Positions 22,689 to 33,230 of a stretch of 64,000 nt of DNA are shown here, in pieces. Origin of the DNA: Cichorium intybus. Its lineage: Eukaryota; Streptophyta; Magnoliopsida; Asterales; Asteraceae. The DNA is taken from contig CM042012.1 of NCBI GenBank assembly GCA_023525715.1, positions 61,091,205 through 61,155,204 on the forward strand, read 5' to 3'. The notes under the pieces are model-generated. The model did no database searches, was not told where the DNA came from, and worked only from the letters and a program-made list of their open reading frames with translations. Each line of letters starts with the position of its first letter. Position 1 is the first letter of the stretch. The position numbers were made by a program, and so were the translations under genes.

Positions 22689-23429
22689 TGTTGCGACTTC
22701 AGACTCCGGGATAATGGTAGGTAGTAGCTCCGGCGGTCTCGGATGCCTGAGATCACATCAAAGAGGGAAACGACCATTAGTCGTGTTCCGGGAGGCGATC
22801 CCGGGAGAGCGCTCCGACGGTCAAGTCAGTTGGGTATTTTAAAGTGATTATCTCTGGAAGGTAAGATAATGTAGTGTTGAGAACTTGAGTGTTACCTGAA
22901 GGCCCCTTGGCCTTTTATACCTGAGGCTGGGCTTGCTTTTGGGGACATCGATGTTAGTCCCCCAGCGGGTTCGAGGAATGATTGGGCGATCGCCTGGTAC
23001 ATGATCGTGGTGCAGGAGGCATACGGGGGGAGCACAGGTAGTGCGCTGTGTACACGTTTTGTCGCCTGTACGTGTCAGCCTTTCTCGCAGGTTGTCGCCC
23101 TTGGCTCTGAAGGAAAGTTTTCATGGAGAGGACGGCCTAGAGAAGTGGTTGCTGGTGCTGTGGGGCGTATTCGAGTAAGTCCAGCGCTGCGGGGCAGCGC
23201 TCGAGGTTCTAGGCCGATGGGGCTCAGCTAGTCCGTATTCCATGATACGTTATCACATAGCAATGTGGTTTACATTTTCTGTGCCTAGATTCGTAAGTGT
23301 CCCCTTGGGATTATCCTAAGCTGAATTTCTTGTAACCTGGGCATAGGATAGAAATATCAGTTCTGAAAGTGTTCACACGATCCAAGGGGTATCCAGATCT
23401 CCACTCAAACCCTACCCAATTTTCTAACA
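22689..23429 (-). repeat. 5' LTR of Tat element (about 741 bp)
   Basis: On the plus strand it begins TGTTGCGACTTC next to the PBS and ends TTTCTAACA, giving TGTT...AACA termini. A minus-strand TATA (TATAAAA, about 22913-22919) fits an LTR promoter. Its partner LTR is outside the window, so the outer boundary is inferred from the termini. Confidence 0.6.
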
Positions 23430-24551
23430 TATTTTTGAATAACCATCCTCTACATTAAAATGTAAGAAACCAAAACATTATGATTTGTATAATGTAACAT
23501 GATTTGAGTGTTTTAAGAATATAATGGGAAAAGAGTATTTGTATAAAATAACATGATTTGAGTGTTCTAGCATAAATAGTTTTGGTTAGATGGAATGGAA
23601 AGACGAATGGAATAAGCAAGGAAATGGAACAATTCATTACATTCCATTACTTTTCTCATTCCATTCTACCAAAACCAAAAGAGTAAAATTCTCGAATTTG
23701 TGTTTGAATCATAATGCAATTTTTTGGATGCAAATGTCACAATTAGTCTATTAGAAAAACAGTGCTTTTCTCGTGTTTGGCTCCATGTATTGTTTTGGAT
23801 TGTCAGCAGACCCTTTTGATTTTTAAACCAGCCATGTATGTTAGATTTGCTCCTGCACTGGATGTGAAGTTAATAATTTAGACGTTAAAGGTTATATCCT
23901 TTTGTGTTTTAGATGGACGTCATAATACGTAACCTAAACAAAAAAACATCATTATTAATTTTATGTCGTATAATACAAATATTTTATGTTTGTCTATTTA
24001 TAAATAACCACCCCGTGTTGAACACGGGTTAATAACGTAGTATGTTTTATAGAATAGTAAAGATTAAAATTTTGAGGATACAATTATGTTAAAATTGATA
24101 AATATATCATATTTTACAGTGGTTTTTTTAAGTTATCTATGGTATTCATTTACAGAGACATGAAAAAACATATTAGGGACAATGAAAAAACATATCAATA
24201 GAGTCATTTCGGTCATTGGTGAGGTGATAGCATGCCCTAGGTTGTAACTAGTATATAATACCATCAAATAAGAAGAAAATACAATGGAATATTAGAAACA
24301 TTAGTCTATTAGTCAAGTGCCAAGAAAATAATAGGGAGAGGTCGAGAGGGTAGTGGATATATCACAAGTTATAACTGAATAAATGGTGGTTGAAGCAGAG
24401 AATCACGGTCCAAGAGGATAGAAGCTATTGATCAGGAATACAGTAACTCGGTGATAGAAACTTAACGATATAGGGAAGAAATGAAGACACAAGTGACGGA
24501 GAGGAGAGCCGTATTGGCGGCGGTTGAAGGTTTTTTTTCTTCATCGGTGTA
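23430..24551. other. AT-rich intergenic DNA with a MITE-like palindrome
   Basis: No gene seen. 23579-23680 is an imperfect foldback with TTTTGGTTAGATGGAATGG at one end and its near-complement (CCATTCTACCAAAACC) at the other, probably a small MITE. A short perfect hairpin CCCGTGTTGAACACGGG lies at about 24012. Confidence 0.5.
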
Positions 24552-26281
24552 TGTAAGACCCTATTCCCATAATGACCAAGTTTAATCTTTTAAAGAAACT
24601 AAGTTTTTGAAAAGGCTGTGGATACTGCCGCTATCTTTGAGTGATAGCGACGCTATCTGGTTAGCGACGCTATGGGAAGGTGTTAGCGACGCTATACTGG
24701 CTGTGGTCGTGGGATGGCATGTTTATGAGATAGTGACTATCTTAAGAGATGGCGCCGTTATCTGTCGTTGTTTGGATCAAAGCCTAGATTTCGAGTTTTG
24801 GGTCATATTTAAGGGCACAAACCCCTAGGTAGCCATCATTTGACACCCTTGAGCCTCCAGAAACGTCTCCAAACTCTCTCTTAGATTCCTTGGGTGATTC
24901 CTGGTGTTTTTTTATCATTTTAGATGAGTTCTTGAAGATATGATGGTGCTAGAAGGTGCATGGTGGTGCTAGAAGTGTTTTTCAAGTGTGAGGCATCAAG
25001 AACTTCATCATTTATGGACCTTTATGCATAAAGTTTCTCCCTTTTTGTGTTTGTTGAGTTCTTCTTGTAGCTATGAAGGTTCTGGATGGATTTTGGTCCC
25101 TTGGTTGTGTTACTTAAGAAATTGAGTGTTAAAGGTTGGATCTTTATGTCCTTTGAGTCTCCCTTGGAACTTCTGGACTGATCATGGGAGTAAACCAAAC
25201 TCCCTTGAATGTTTAAACTTGGATTATGTCATTTTTGGGCCTAAGTATGGGATTTGACATGCATGTCAAGAAAGTTTGGAAATTTATGGGTTTTCAGGCC
25301 TTTTGGACGAGTTCTTAGCCCCTAACTTAATGGATTAAGTTCTTAATGAAGTTTTGGGAAGTTTTCATAGATAGTGACGCTATCTGACCGTTGACTTTGA
25401 CTTTGACCTTTGGTCGTTGACTTTTTGACCGGTTTGACTTTTGGTCAAACTTGAGTTATTCGGGGTACCAGTCTTAGAGGTTTATCCTGTTTAGGGATTA
25501 GAAATTTCTAAGTGGAATTTTTCTGTATTAGGAGGTTCATGTAGTCGGGATCTGTGGATACGCACGAGGAGTGCTTGGTAGCTTGGTGGATCATGTGAGT
25601 TTTCTCATTATACTATAGGTGATGTTACATTCGTATTTAGACTTATACTTCCATATGTAACTATGGGTGATTAAGTTGAATGTGCCTTACGGTAGTTCAC
25701 CAAATGTTTGCTGTTGGGGACCTGTTGGGTCAAACTATTTGCTTATGCTTTTGTATGCTATGTGTTTGTCGTTAGATTCGTTCTAGCAACTGAAGAATGA
25801 TGGCAGATCGGGGCAAGCTCGAGAGCCGGACGGATCGGGGCAAGCTCGAGAGCCCAAAGAATGAGTTGATTCAGTGACAGACGGAACAGGGCAAGCTTGT
25901 GAGTTCTTAGCCGAGGTGGATCAGGGTGAGCCTAAGAGCCAGGTTGTTTGGGGCAAGCTCAGAGACCTTTGTGAATGCGCTTTATGTGATGGATCGTGTG
26001 GTATTTTAGGAATCTCACTAAGCATTGTGCTTAATCTTTCACCCTAAATGTTTTTCAAGTAATTGTTGGCTTGAGCTTGGAGCACGGCGCGACTATATCG
26101 CATCTGGGGTTTTGGCATTCAAATCTTTTGCTGGATAATGTTTGTATTTGTTTTGATAAACACGGTTTTAAATGTTTTAATTGTTTAATTTAAATTAAAT
26201 GGTTTTGGTTTCCAACCCGTCTTTATGTATTTGACCCGTGGTTTAAATGAAAACTTTTACTTTGGAATTTGGGACATTACA
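24552..26281 (+). repeat. Solo LTR of a gypsy-type element (1730 bp)
   Basis: Begins TGTAAGACCC and ends GGGACATTACA, and is flanked by identical 5-bp duplications GTGTA (24547-24551 and 26282-26286). An LTR-like promoter segment (ATATTTAAGGGCACAAACCCC, about 24806) lies inside. No internal retrotransposon sequence adjoins it, so it is an LTR-LTR recombination product. 25806-25968 holds a degenerate internal repeat built on GGGGCAAGCTCGAGAG. Confidence 0.85.
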
Positions 26282-26455
26282 GTGTATATCTGGAACGAGG
26301 GTTTCTAGTGTTAGTTTCTCTGAAGATTTTTTATTTTTTATTTTAGGATTTAGCTCTCCACATAATTGTTGATATGATTATTTTATTTTGTGTCTCGATT
26401 TCCCTCGATTACTCTGAGAGGTGCCTGACACGTCGTAGTCGTCGATTATTTTTTT

Positions 26456-26568
26456 TGGCTATACGTGTCGCATATAGGTGTAGTACGTGCCACTGGTCAA
26501 CCTTATCCCCCGTTTTATCGTGTCTTGAATTTGAAACTCTTCCGAATTGAGATTTTATCCATGAATCC
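26456..26568 (-). repeat. Outer piece of a split gypsy-like LTR
   Basis: Matches 30362-30474 (shared GTCTTGAATTTGAAACTCTT and flanks). The match stops exactly where a copia LTR begins (26569) and resumes at 29502, so the LTR was split by that insertion. Confidence 0.7.
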
Positions 26569-27028
26569 TGTTGGTCCCAATAAACCACTAGATCTACTTG
26601 ATATCAATCACAAACTTGAATGGTGCGGAATCCCAATCAAGTATGAATCGAAACACACAATAACACGTAATAAAACCTTTAAATGCACTCGTTATATTGA
26701 TTAAACGACTGGTACATAAGGTTCCTTTGATCAATTGCTTACAAATTCTCTCAATAAGCTCACTCACACAATTGACCAACCTTCTAAAATGACGGCTACA
26801 TGAGCCTTATATACTCTACGCTAGAAACCCTAAGTCCATAAGACCAAGCTCACCGAAAAACTAAGAAGCCCAGGTTTCTCGGTCATTAATAACCGAACAG
26901 CCAAGGGAATTTCGGTCCCAACCGAAAAACCCATTAAAGCCCATATAATCTTCATTTTAGCTCAGAAACTCTTGGATTTTGGCCCGATTAAATGCAAAGA
27001 TTAAACCAACATAAATTATGGCCCAACA
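26569..27028 (-). repeat. 3' LTR of a copia element (460 bp), minus orientation
   Basis: TGTTGGTCCC...GGCCCAACA with inverted termini. It is followed on the plus strand by ATCTCCCCCTTGG, the complement of a polypurine tract, so the element points leftwards. No matching second LTR is found in the window. An LTR-type layout like that at 38247 (…CAACA + ATCTCCCCCTTT). Confidence 0.7.
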
Positions 27029-28605
27029 ATCTCCCCCTTGGTTTAATGTTTTCATTTAACTTCGAGCTCTGTCTTGAACTTGATTCGGTTGTACACTGTA
27101 GAATATTTCAACAATCTCCCCTTTATCATGGCAATCTCCCCCTTAGCAGGTGACGGGTATAGATGTTGATAAACATTCAGCACGTTGCAGAGACAACTTC
27201 ATCTTCGGTATCGGACTGTCTTCAGGTCTGACTTTGAACGCACATTTGGGTATAGGTTTCTTGCTTAGGTCTTGAATCAGCACATCCATCTTTTGATTTT
27301 ACTTTGATTGGAACTGGAGTCTGACTCTTCGTGTCTTCTTCTTGATCACTTGAATGTGCAAATATAGCAACGAACTGATTGAGGAGGAATTCAACGTAGC
27401 TTGTCGCATGGAATTATGCTTCACCTTTCTCTGGGGTTGAGATGATTGTGTTGAAAACATCAAACTTCACTTCTGGCTCCATCACTTGAAAGACTTCACT
27501 GGATTGTCTTCGACTATAACCAGTGTGTAACGATGACAAAAAAGCATGTGGGTCATGGAGTTACAAACTCTCATCACAGTTGTTCAATGACTCAGCCTTG
27601 GCTGAGGACGAGACTTCTCGCAGTATTTGTGTGAACCCGGGGGAACGCACTGCGATTGTTTGAGTATCGATGAACTACTCGTGGCCGTTTTGATTTTGGC
27701 CCCTGCATATCCTTGATCAAAGATCTCAAGGTAGTTGACAAGTTGACAAGTCAACTTGGCTCTTGGCGAGACGTTCAATGGTGTCCAAACTCTACGGAGT
27801 GTACCATTCTGGTGCCAATTTTGAATCAGGTAAGGTTGTTGGGGTCTCATAGCTATTGTGGTAAACAACAACGATCACTGACCCAGAGTTTCAATGCTTC
27901 ATCAATGTGAGGTAATATCACATTGAATCACAAACATCTTGTTTAGAAGTTTAGGTCAAGAGAGGTATGAGCGTGTAATATGTCTTGGTTATTAGACATA
28001 CCCATCAGCTAGATTTTCAAATTATTATCGGTGTATGGTTTATTACACTGAATCATCCAACTCTTGAATTAGAAGTTTTGTATGTAAGAATGGTTGTTGA
28101 TGCCTCACATCTACTACTTGTGTTGTAGCAGAGATCACTGATATGAAATGTAGAAATATCATCACTACTTGGTTTAAAGTAATGAATCATCTATTTCTTG
28201 TATCAGAAATATTAAGGTAGTTAAGAGTGGATTGGTGCGTATGATAGACTACGGTACGCAGTCTAACCATCGGCACAAACTTTTTAACTCTCGACTTTGA
28301 GTGGTTTCTCTCAAAGTGTCTAGAAGTTGGTGTTACATAAGGAAAACCTTAGATTGGTTAAGAAACGGTTGTCAGTGCTTCACACTCGTTGAGGTGTACC
28401 AATGAGGATCACAAACACTTAAAAATTGCCTCAGCAGTGAGTGGTATTAACTCGGTGCGTCGTCGGTAGGTAAGAATGTTTTGGATTTTAAAATTTTAAG
28501 GAAAGATATGAGAATTATAAAAAATCTAAAATCTTTTTGTATTTTAAGTTTTGCAATTTTTGTTTTGTTTTTCTTGAAACCAATTGTAGTTACCTATAGT
28601 TTTCT
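27029..28605 (-). other. Non-coding interior of broken copia element
   Basis: No pol motif found. It contains three degenerate repeats (about 27913-27980, 28032-28090, 28172-28230) that share GAATCATC...CTTG.AT.AGAA. It ends at a PBS-like string (TCTGATACCA, about 28608-28617), complement of the initiator-Met PBS, whose adjoining LTR (TGTTATAATTTG...) does not match 26569-27028. At least two elements are therefore joined here. Confidence 0.5.
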
Positions 28606-28656
28606 TTTCTGATACCACTTGTTATAATTTGAAATGGAAGATATGATAATTATAAA

Positions 28657-29097
28657 ATATTTTTGTATTTTTAAATTTTCTAATTTTTGTTTTGTTTTCG
28701 AGAGGTTTCTGAATAGACGTAAAAAGACATATGTTTGTATTTTTGAATTTTGTTTTTTTAATTCTCTCCCTAAATTTGTGCATAGAGGAGAATGAACAAA
28801 AATGCACAAATTTAATTGAAAATAAAAGAAAAATATACAAAAATATGTCTTTTTACGTCTATTCAGAAACCTTTCGAAAACAAAACAAAAATCAGAAAAT
28901 TTAAAAATACAAAAATAGTTTTGTATTTTTAAATTTTCTGATTTTTGTTTTGTTTTCGAAAGGTTTATGAATAGACGTAAAAGACATATTTTTGTATTTT
29001 TGAATTTTTTTTAATTCTCCCCCTAAATTTGTGCATAGACGAGAATGAACAAAAATGCACAAATTTAATTGAAAAACAAAAGAAAAATATACAAATT
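28657..29097. repeat. Direct-inverted-direct repeat with ~80-bp hairpin
   Basis: Unit 28662-28836 is repeated directly at 28919-29097. Between them lies an inverted copy of the unit's first half (28838-28914). The inverted arm and the second direct copy are separated by only 4 bases (28915-28918), giving an almost perfect ~77-bp foldback. Each full unit also has its own small hairpin, AAATTTGTGCAT...ATGCACAAATTT. Confidence 0.85.
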
Positions 29098-29130
29098 GAA
29101 CTATTAGTCATCAAAACGGATCAAATCAGC

Positions 29131-29409
29131 TTAGGACGAAGTTCCCTTTTCAATTTTCAACACGTCGTTAGTTACGAACCCCACGTGATCATTCCTTACT
29201 TCCCTTCCCGCAACGGACACAGACTCTCCAGTAATGATTTGAATGTTGTGCAACTCAGAGTTGTCTCCAATCATGTGCATGGAACAGCTACTATCAACGG
29301 ACCAAGATCTGATGATATTCCTCCGTAGATGCTCCTGCACACGTGCGGGATCAATTGGTCTTAGGAACCCAGTCCATCTTGAAACCGGGTCGACCATCAC
29401 TATCCACAC
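29131..29409 (-). pseudogene. Copia protease remnant
   Basis: Minus-strand translation contains SWSVDSSCSMHMIGD, matching the copia Gag-protease junction WxxDSGCSxHMTG, followed by LHNIQII. The catalytic DSG has become DSS, and the frame is isolated between the hairpin at 29.1 kb and non-coding DNA. Confidence 0.75.
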
Positions 29410-29501
29410 TCTGTACTATTTCCCACGACATATCCTATTGATCAGATAAGGAACAAGAAGAAAAATTAACAGGATAATGGGAAGAGTTTGAAACGAGGCC
29501 T

Positions 29502-29611
29502 TTTGGTACCAAAAGTGAGTGATATTCGTATTTTTAGAATATTAAATACTCTAAAACATGGCTCAATAACACCTAAAATGGCTAATATTGCTAGGTGTTA
29601 TCACAACCCCA
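29502..29611 (-). repeat. Inner piece of the split gypsy-like LTR
   Basis: Matches 30597-30703. Its right end, TAGGTGTTATCA, is the complement of an LTR start TGATAACACC. Beyond it the minus strand reads CAAGTGTGGGGTTG, a polypurine tract of the kind seen before gypsy 3' LTRs. This fixes the orientation as minus. Confidence 0.65.
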
Positions 29612-30361
29612 CACTTGTGTCTTGCTTGTCCCCAAGCAAGTAGAACTTTTAAGAATTTCTAACAATGACTCAAATATTTTTGAAAATTCTTTAGTTTCAA
29701 AGTTTATTGCAATTCAAAAAGTTAGATAAAAACAATTTTTAGAAAAATGACCAAAATACCCTTTGGGAAACACGACTTTCTAGAGAACCTTGATTACAAA
29801 TTTTTTGTTCACAATTGTGCAAACTTACTCATTCAGATTCTAAAGGTCACTAAGGAGATTTCCATGACTTTTGATGTTGTTCGTGTAACGAGCTTTCAAA
29901 AACACTATCCCGAACCAGTTGATCTTAGGTATTAAGGTACATAAATACCTTACGGGCCACCCTTTTCAGATTTACCGGCTCAAACAACAAAGGCCACTGA
30001 TTGAAATTCCTTCCTGAATCCCAATCCTAAGATATTCTAAATCTAAACATTTTCTAACTTCTCAGACTACTTAAAACCAAAACTTGAATTCATAAACCAA
30101 ACCGAATTAGGGCCGATTGCTTCTGATTTCATAAACCAAAACAATTCTTTGTGATCAAAGGTATTCTATAATCCAAAATCCTCGATTACACAAGAGTCAA
30201 ACGATGAAATAATTAATGAAAATAAATGTAAACTAACCAACTAATGAATCTAACTGAAAAGCTACGAATTTATGAGTCAAAGAAGTCAGAGTTCAACTCC
30301 AATGATCAATCTTTGATCCCAAGATCCGACCTGGGAGCCTCTATTTATAGTTGAGAAGTTT
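29612..30361 (-). other. Short interior of deleted gypsy-like element
   Basis: About 750 bases between the two LTR copies, beginning with the PPT-like tract and CTTGCTTGTCCCCAAGCAAG. No coding sequence recognised. The right part contains a minus-strand TATA (CTATAAATAG, about 30338) and may belong to the LTR, which would make the true interior still shorter. Confidence 0.5.
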
Positions 30362-30703
30362 GGCTCTACGCACCGCGTATAGGTATAATACGTGTCGCAG
30401 GTCAACCTTATACCCCGTTTTCTCATGTCTTGAATTTGAAACTCTTCCGGATTGAGATTTTATCCAAGTATCCGCGTCGCGTACAGCTCTCCTCCGCGTC
30501 GTGCGTGTCACTTCGACTTAAACTTCGGATTTGTCATCAACTTCACCAATTTTACACTAAAAACCCGTCATTTATACTCAAAACACAAACAAGCCCCTTG
30601 GTACTAAAAGTGAGTGATATTAGTATTTTTAGAATATTAAATCTACTAAAACATGGCTCAATAACACCTAAAATGTCTAACATTGCTAGGTGTTATTAGT
30701 GCC
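30362..30703 (-). repeat. Second LTR copy of the gypsy-like element
   Basis: Contiguous version of 26456-26568 plus 29502-29611, with about 120 bases between that are missing from the split copy. Ends GGTGTTATTA on the plus strand. Confidence 0.65.
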
Positions 30704-31049
30704 ATTTATTTATTTTTATCTTCCAAAAAACATTAATATAAAAATTGGGTCGAGACAGGTTTCAACAGTATCACCACCTCCCTTTGATTTATTAATCAAA
30801 ACAAACAACAAACTACAGTCTATTTATCTTCTTCCTCAACAACCTTCGCTACAACTTTCTTGTTTATTCGTCTATCATTTTTGTACATATAACTTATAAC
30901 TTATTAGGCAAAAAAGTTGGGGGTCATTGCCTACCCTAGCCCCTTAGTAGTTCTGCCACTGCATTGGACTATCCAATTTTAGTTGGGTGGCTTTATCATT
31001 TGTGTTATAGTTATTGTTAGTAATCTTATAGCCCATATAATATTTTCAT
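30704..31049. other. Intergenic, nothing recognised
   Basis: AT-rich. I see no gene, repeat or motif that I can support. Confidence 0.5.
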
Positions 31050-31337
31050 AAATAAATCTTTAAATTTTTAAATGGTCGTGTAAGAAAGCATTCTTCACAT
31101 TAAGATATCGAATGGGCCAATGTGCATAAATAGCCAAACTAAGGATGGTATGAATGGTGGCCGGTTTGACAACCGAGCTAAAAGTTTGATCACAGTCAAT
31201 TCCTGGGCATTAACTCCTCCCATTAGCTACAAGTCGGGCTTTATATCGAGCTAAACAACCATCTGCATTGTGTTTCTTTTTAAACAACCAAATACAATTC
31301 ATAATATTAGCGTTAGAGGGTCGTGGTACAAGTATCA
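31050..31337 (-). pseudogene. Copia reverse transcriptase remnant
   Basis: Minus-strand reading across frames gives ARYKARLVANGR-like, a DQTFSSVVKPATI-like segment and LNVKNAFL, matching the KARLVA...ETFSPVVK...DVKTAFL signature of copia RT. Several stops and frame changes. It probably belongs to the same dead element as the gag and integrase pieces at 32765-34281, split by the 31338-32562 insertion. Confidence 0.75.
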
Positions 31338-32253
31338 TGTTGGATTAGGTGTCTAAGCCCATAACTATAATAGGTATATACTTGAATTGATAGTAGCAAA
31401 GACCTTTTGGGTTGCCCTCAGTAGTCCAAATGGTATTAAGGTTAATAGTAAGAGAGAGAAATAGTTTATTAATTTATTATGTGATTATAAATTAACTAGA
31501 AACTAGTTTGGAATTAATTAGAATTAATTTTGGATTAATTTAAAATACAGGGGCTGGATTGTAAGTGTTCAATAGTTGAACAATAGAAAACGTCCGGTCC
31601 AAGTAACACGCGCGTCGCGGCGACGCGGACATCTAAAAAGGGTTTTAGAGATAATAGGTTTATCTCATTTGAATTCAAATAAGGTTTATCCTTATCACCC
31701 TTTGAAGCTATGAATACCCCTTCCCTGGTACTTTATTCTCTGCCCCATTCCTGTAGACAGTTCCATGGAATTTTCTTTTCTCTCTCAAGCAGTATCTATA
31801 ATCCTTCTCTAAGGTTTTATAGCGAGCTCTTCTTAATAAGATAATTAAGATAATTAACATTTTCTAGGACTTTTGGGTGTGAACCATTAGAGGCACGACA
31901 TTTTAGTGCTTGCTTCCAAGAAATCAACAAGACAAGGAATCATTGTTATTTGCTATAATAACAATAAGGTATGTAATCCTAAAACCCTCTTTAGTAATTT
32001 TGATTATGCTTAGGGTTTCCTTTAGATGTTCTTATTTATATGTTCAATAGAGAAAACATAGATCCTTACTTAAGAGTTTAAGTTTATTTGTTTTCCTATT
32101 TACAACTTAGAAGAGGGATGTCGTAATCTAATTGTAAATTTTTTAAAGGTAGATAAATGATGATTTACCAATTTCACCGCAGAAGATAATCAAATTAAGT
32201 GAAATTCCTAGGACTTTTGAGATTCATTAAAACTATTCAATGGCATGTTTAAT

Positions 32254-32301
32254 CTCGGATTATGCTCTTTTATTTGTGAATGGGATACCGAGGATCACAA
32301 A
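32254..32301 (-). other. Pseudoknot motif, inverted third family member
   Basis: Complement of the leader pseudoknot: stem TTTGTGA/TCACAAA (32273-32279 and 32295-32301) and CTCGG/CCGAG (32254-32258 and 32288-32292) both kept. Confidence 0.45.
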
Positions 32302-32360
32302 CAAGATGTGAATAACCATGCAAATATGCTTGGTAACCTCAATGTCATTTATCATCTCAA

Positions 32361-32394
32361 TTGATGTGCTGGTGAACCACACACGCTCCATCAA
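32361..32394 (-). other. Covarying hairpin, third family member
   Basis: On the minus strand, TTGATG and CATCAA close a 22-nt segment beginning GAGCGTGTGTGG and ending ACCAGCA. One apical base differs from Copia-2 and the stem is intact. Confidence 0.72.
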
Positions 32395-32764
32395 CAATGA
32401 TAATTATGAGAACGCATTACAACTCTTTATTCTCAATCTCTCTCTCTCTCTATAAATCATCTTGTCCATTGCTGGATTTGAGGGCAGCCCAAAAGGACTA
32501 AGCTGCTATCAATTCAAGTATATGTATCAATTATAGTTATGGCTTAGAAACCTAATCCAACACTAACTTTAGTACAAAAATTATGATTTAATGTAAAGTA
32601 TGATTTCATGTAATGGTTAAGTTTTAATATCATTAGTTTCTAGTGGATGTATTAACCATTGTAAAGGTCTGATAAATTCTTATTTAAATTTTATGAAAAT
32701 ATTTTATAGATTTATTTAAATGTTTTATTATTTGTTTTTTTTTATTTTTTAAAAAAATTTAGGG

Positions 32765-33230
32765 TGTTACATCATCATGAAGGAAGTCGTAGGGTGGGGT
32801 TTTGGTTGGTGTCATGGAGTCGAACAGGAACACTGTTTCGTCAAAAGTAACATGATGGAAGATAATAATTTTTCTGGTGGAAGGTCGAGACAGCATATCC
32901 ATGACGTTGCATAGGATATCTAAGGAAGATGCAGGGTGTTGTTCGGGGTGAGAGTTTATGAGGTGTGGGAATATGTGGAAAATACGGGCAGCCAAAGACT
33001 CGTAAGTGGGCATAAGATGGATGTTTGTGGTGGACTTTGTTGTACGGGGTGTCATTGTTGAGGGTGGTGGTGGGAAGGATATATTGTACGTGGGTTGTCA
33101 TATGCAGTGTTTCCACCTAGTAGGTGGGGGTAGGTGAGCATGAAATAGAAGAGAGTGGATACAGTTATTGATGGTATGGGGGAATAACGGTAAGTTGATC
33201 GTTGGGGGTAGCGGGTGTTACCCTCAGTCA
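32765..33230 (-). pseudogene. Copia integrase C-terminal remnant
   Basis: Overlapping minus-strand frames give PSYAHLRVFGCPYFPHIPTP-like and HKLSPRTTPCIFL segments and then VTFDETVFLFDS, the conserved end of copia integrase. Frames alternate, so frameshifts are present. The protease and integrase core expected between gag and this segment are deleted near 33230. Confidence 0.75.

Larger units (their letters stand above)
6972..23429 (-). mobile_element. Ty3/gypsy Tat-type element, interrupted by Copia-1 and Copia-2
   Basis: Read on the minus strand: 5' LTR (23429-22689), PBS, gag, protease, RT, RNase H, integrase, 57-bp tandem repeats, then a coding region in the opposite direction. This order, with an antisense extra ORF after pol and tandem repeats in the 3' region, is known for plant Tat-lineage elements (Grande/Retand/Ogre group). 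Copia-2 (10512-18227) splits the integrase and Copia-1 splits the antisense ORF. The 3' LTR must lie left of the window. All reading frames carry stops, so the element is dead. Confidence 0.85.
31338..32562. mobile_element. Head-to-head rearranged fragment of the Copia-1/2 family
   Basis: The left part (31338 to about 32105) is an LTR in plus orientation starting TGTTGGATTAGG. From about 32106 the sequence is the reverse complement of the family's leader (homologous to about 12100-12500), with hairpin and pseudoknot conserved. About 32450-32562 is the reversed LTR start, ending CCTAATCCAACA. Both ends are therefore LTR 5' termini. No convincing target duplication (tatca on the left, ctaac on the right). 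Confidence 0.8.

Noticed and set aside
24005..24040. Hairpin CCCGTGTTGAACACGGG as a Helitron end
   Set aside because: No CTRR at the right distance on either strand.
24240..24252. CTAGT as a Helitron end
   Set aside because: No subterminal hairpin precedes it.
26569..28640. 26569-27028 and the LTR-like start at 28620 as one LTR pair
   Set aside because: The two sequences do not match, so they belong to different elements.
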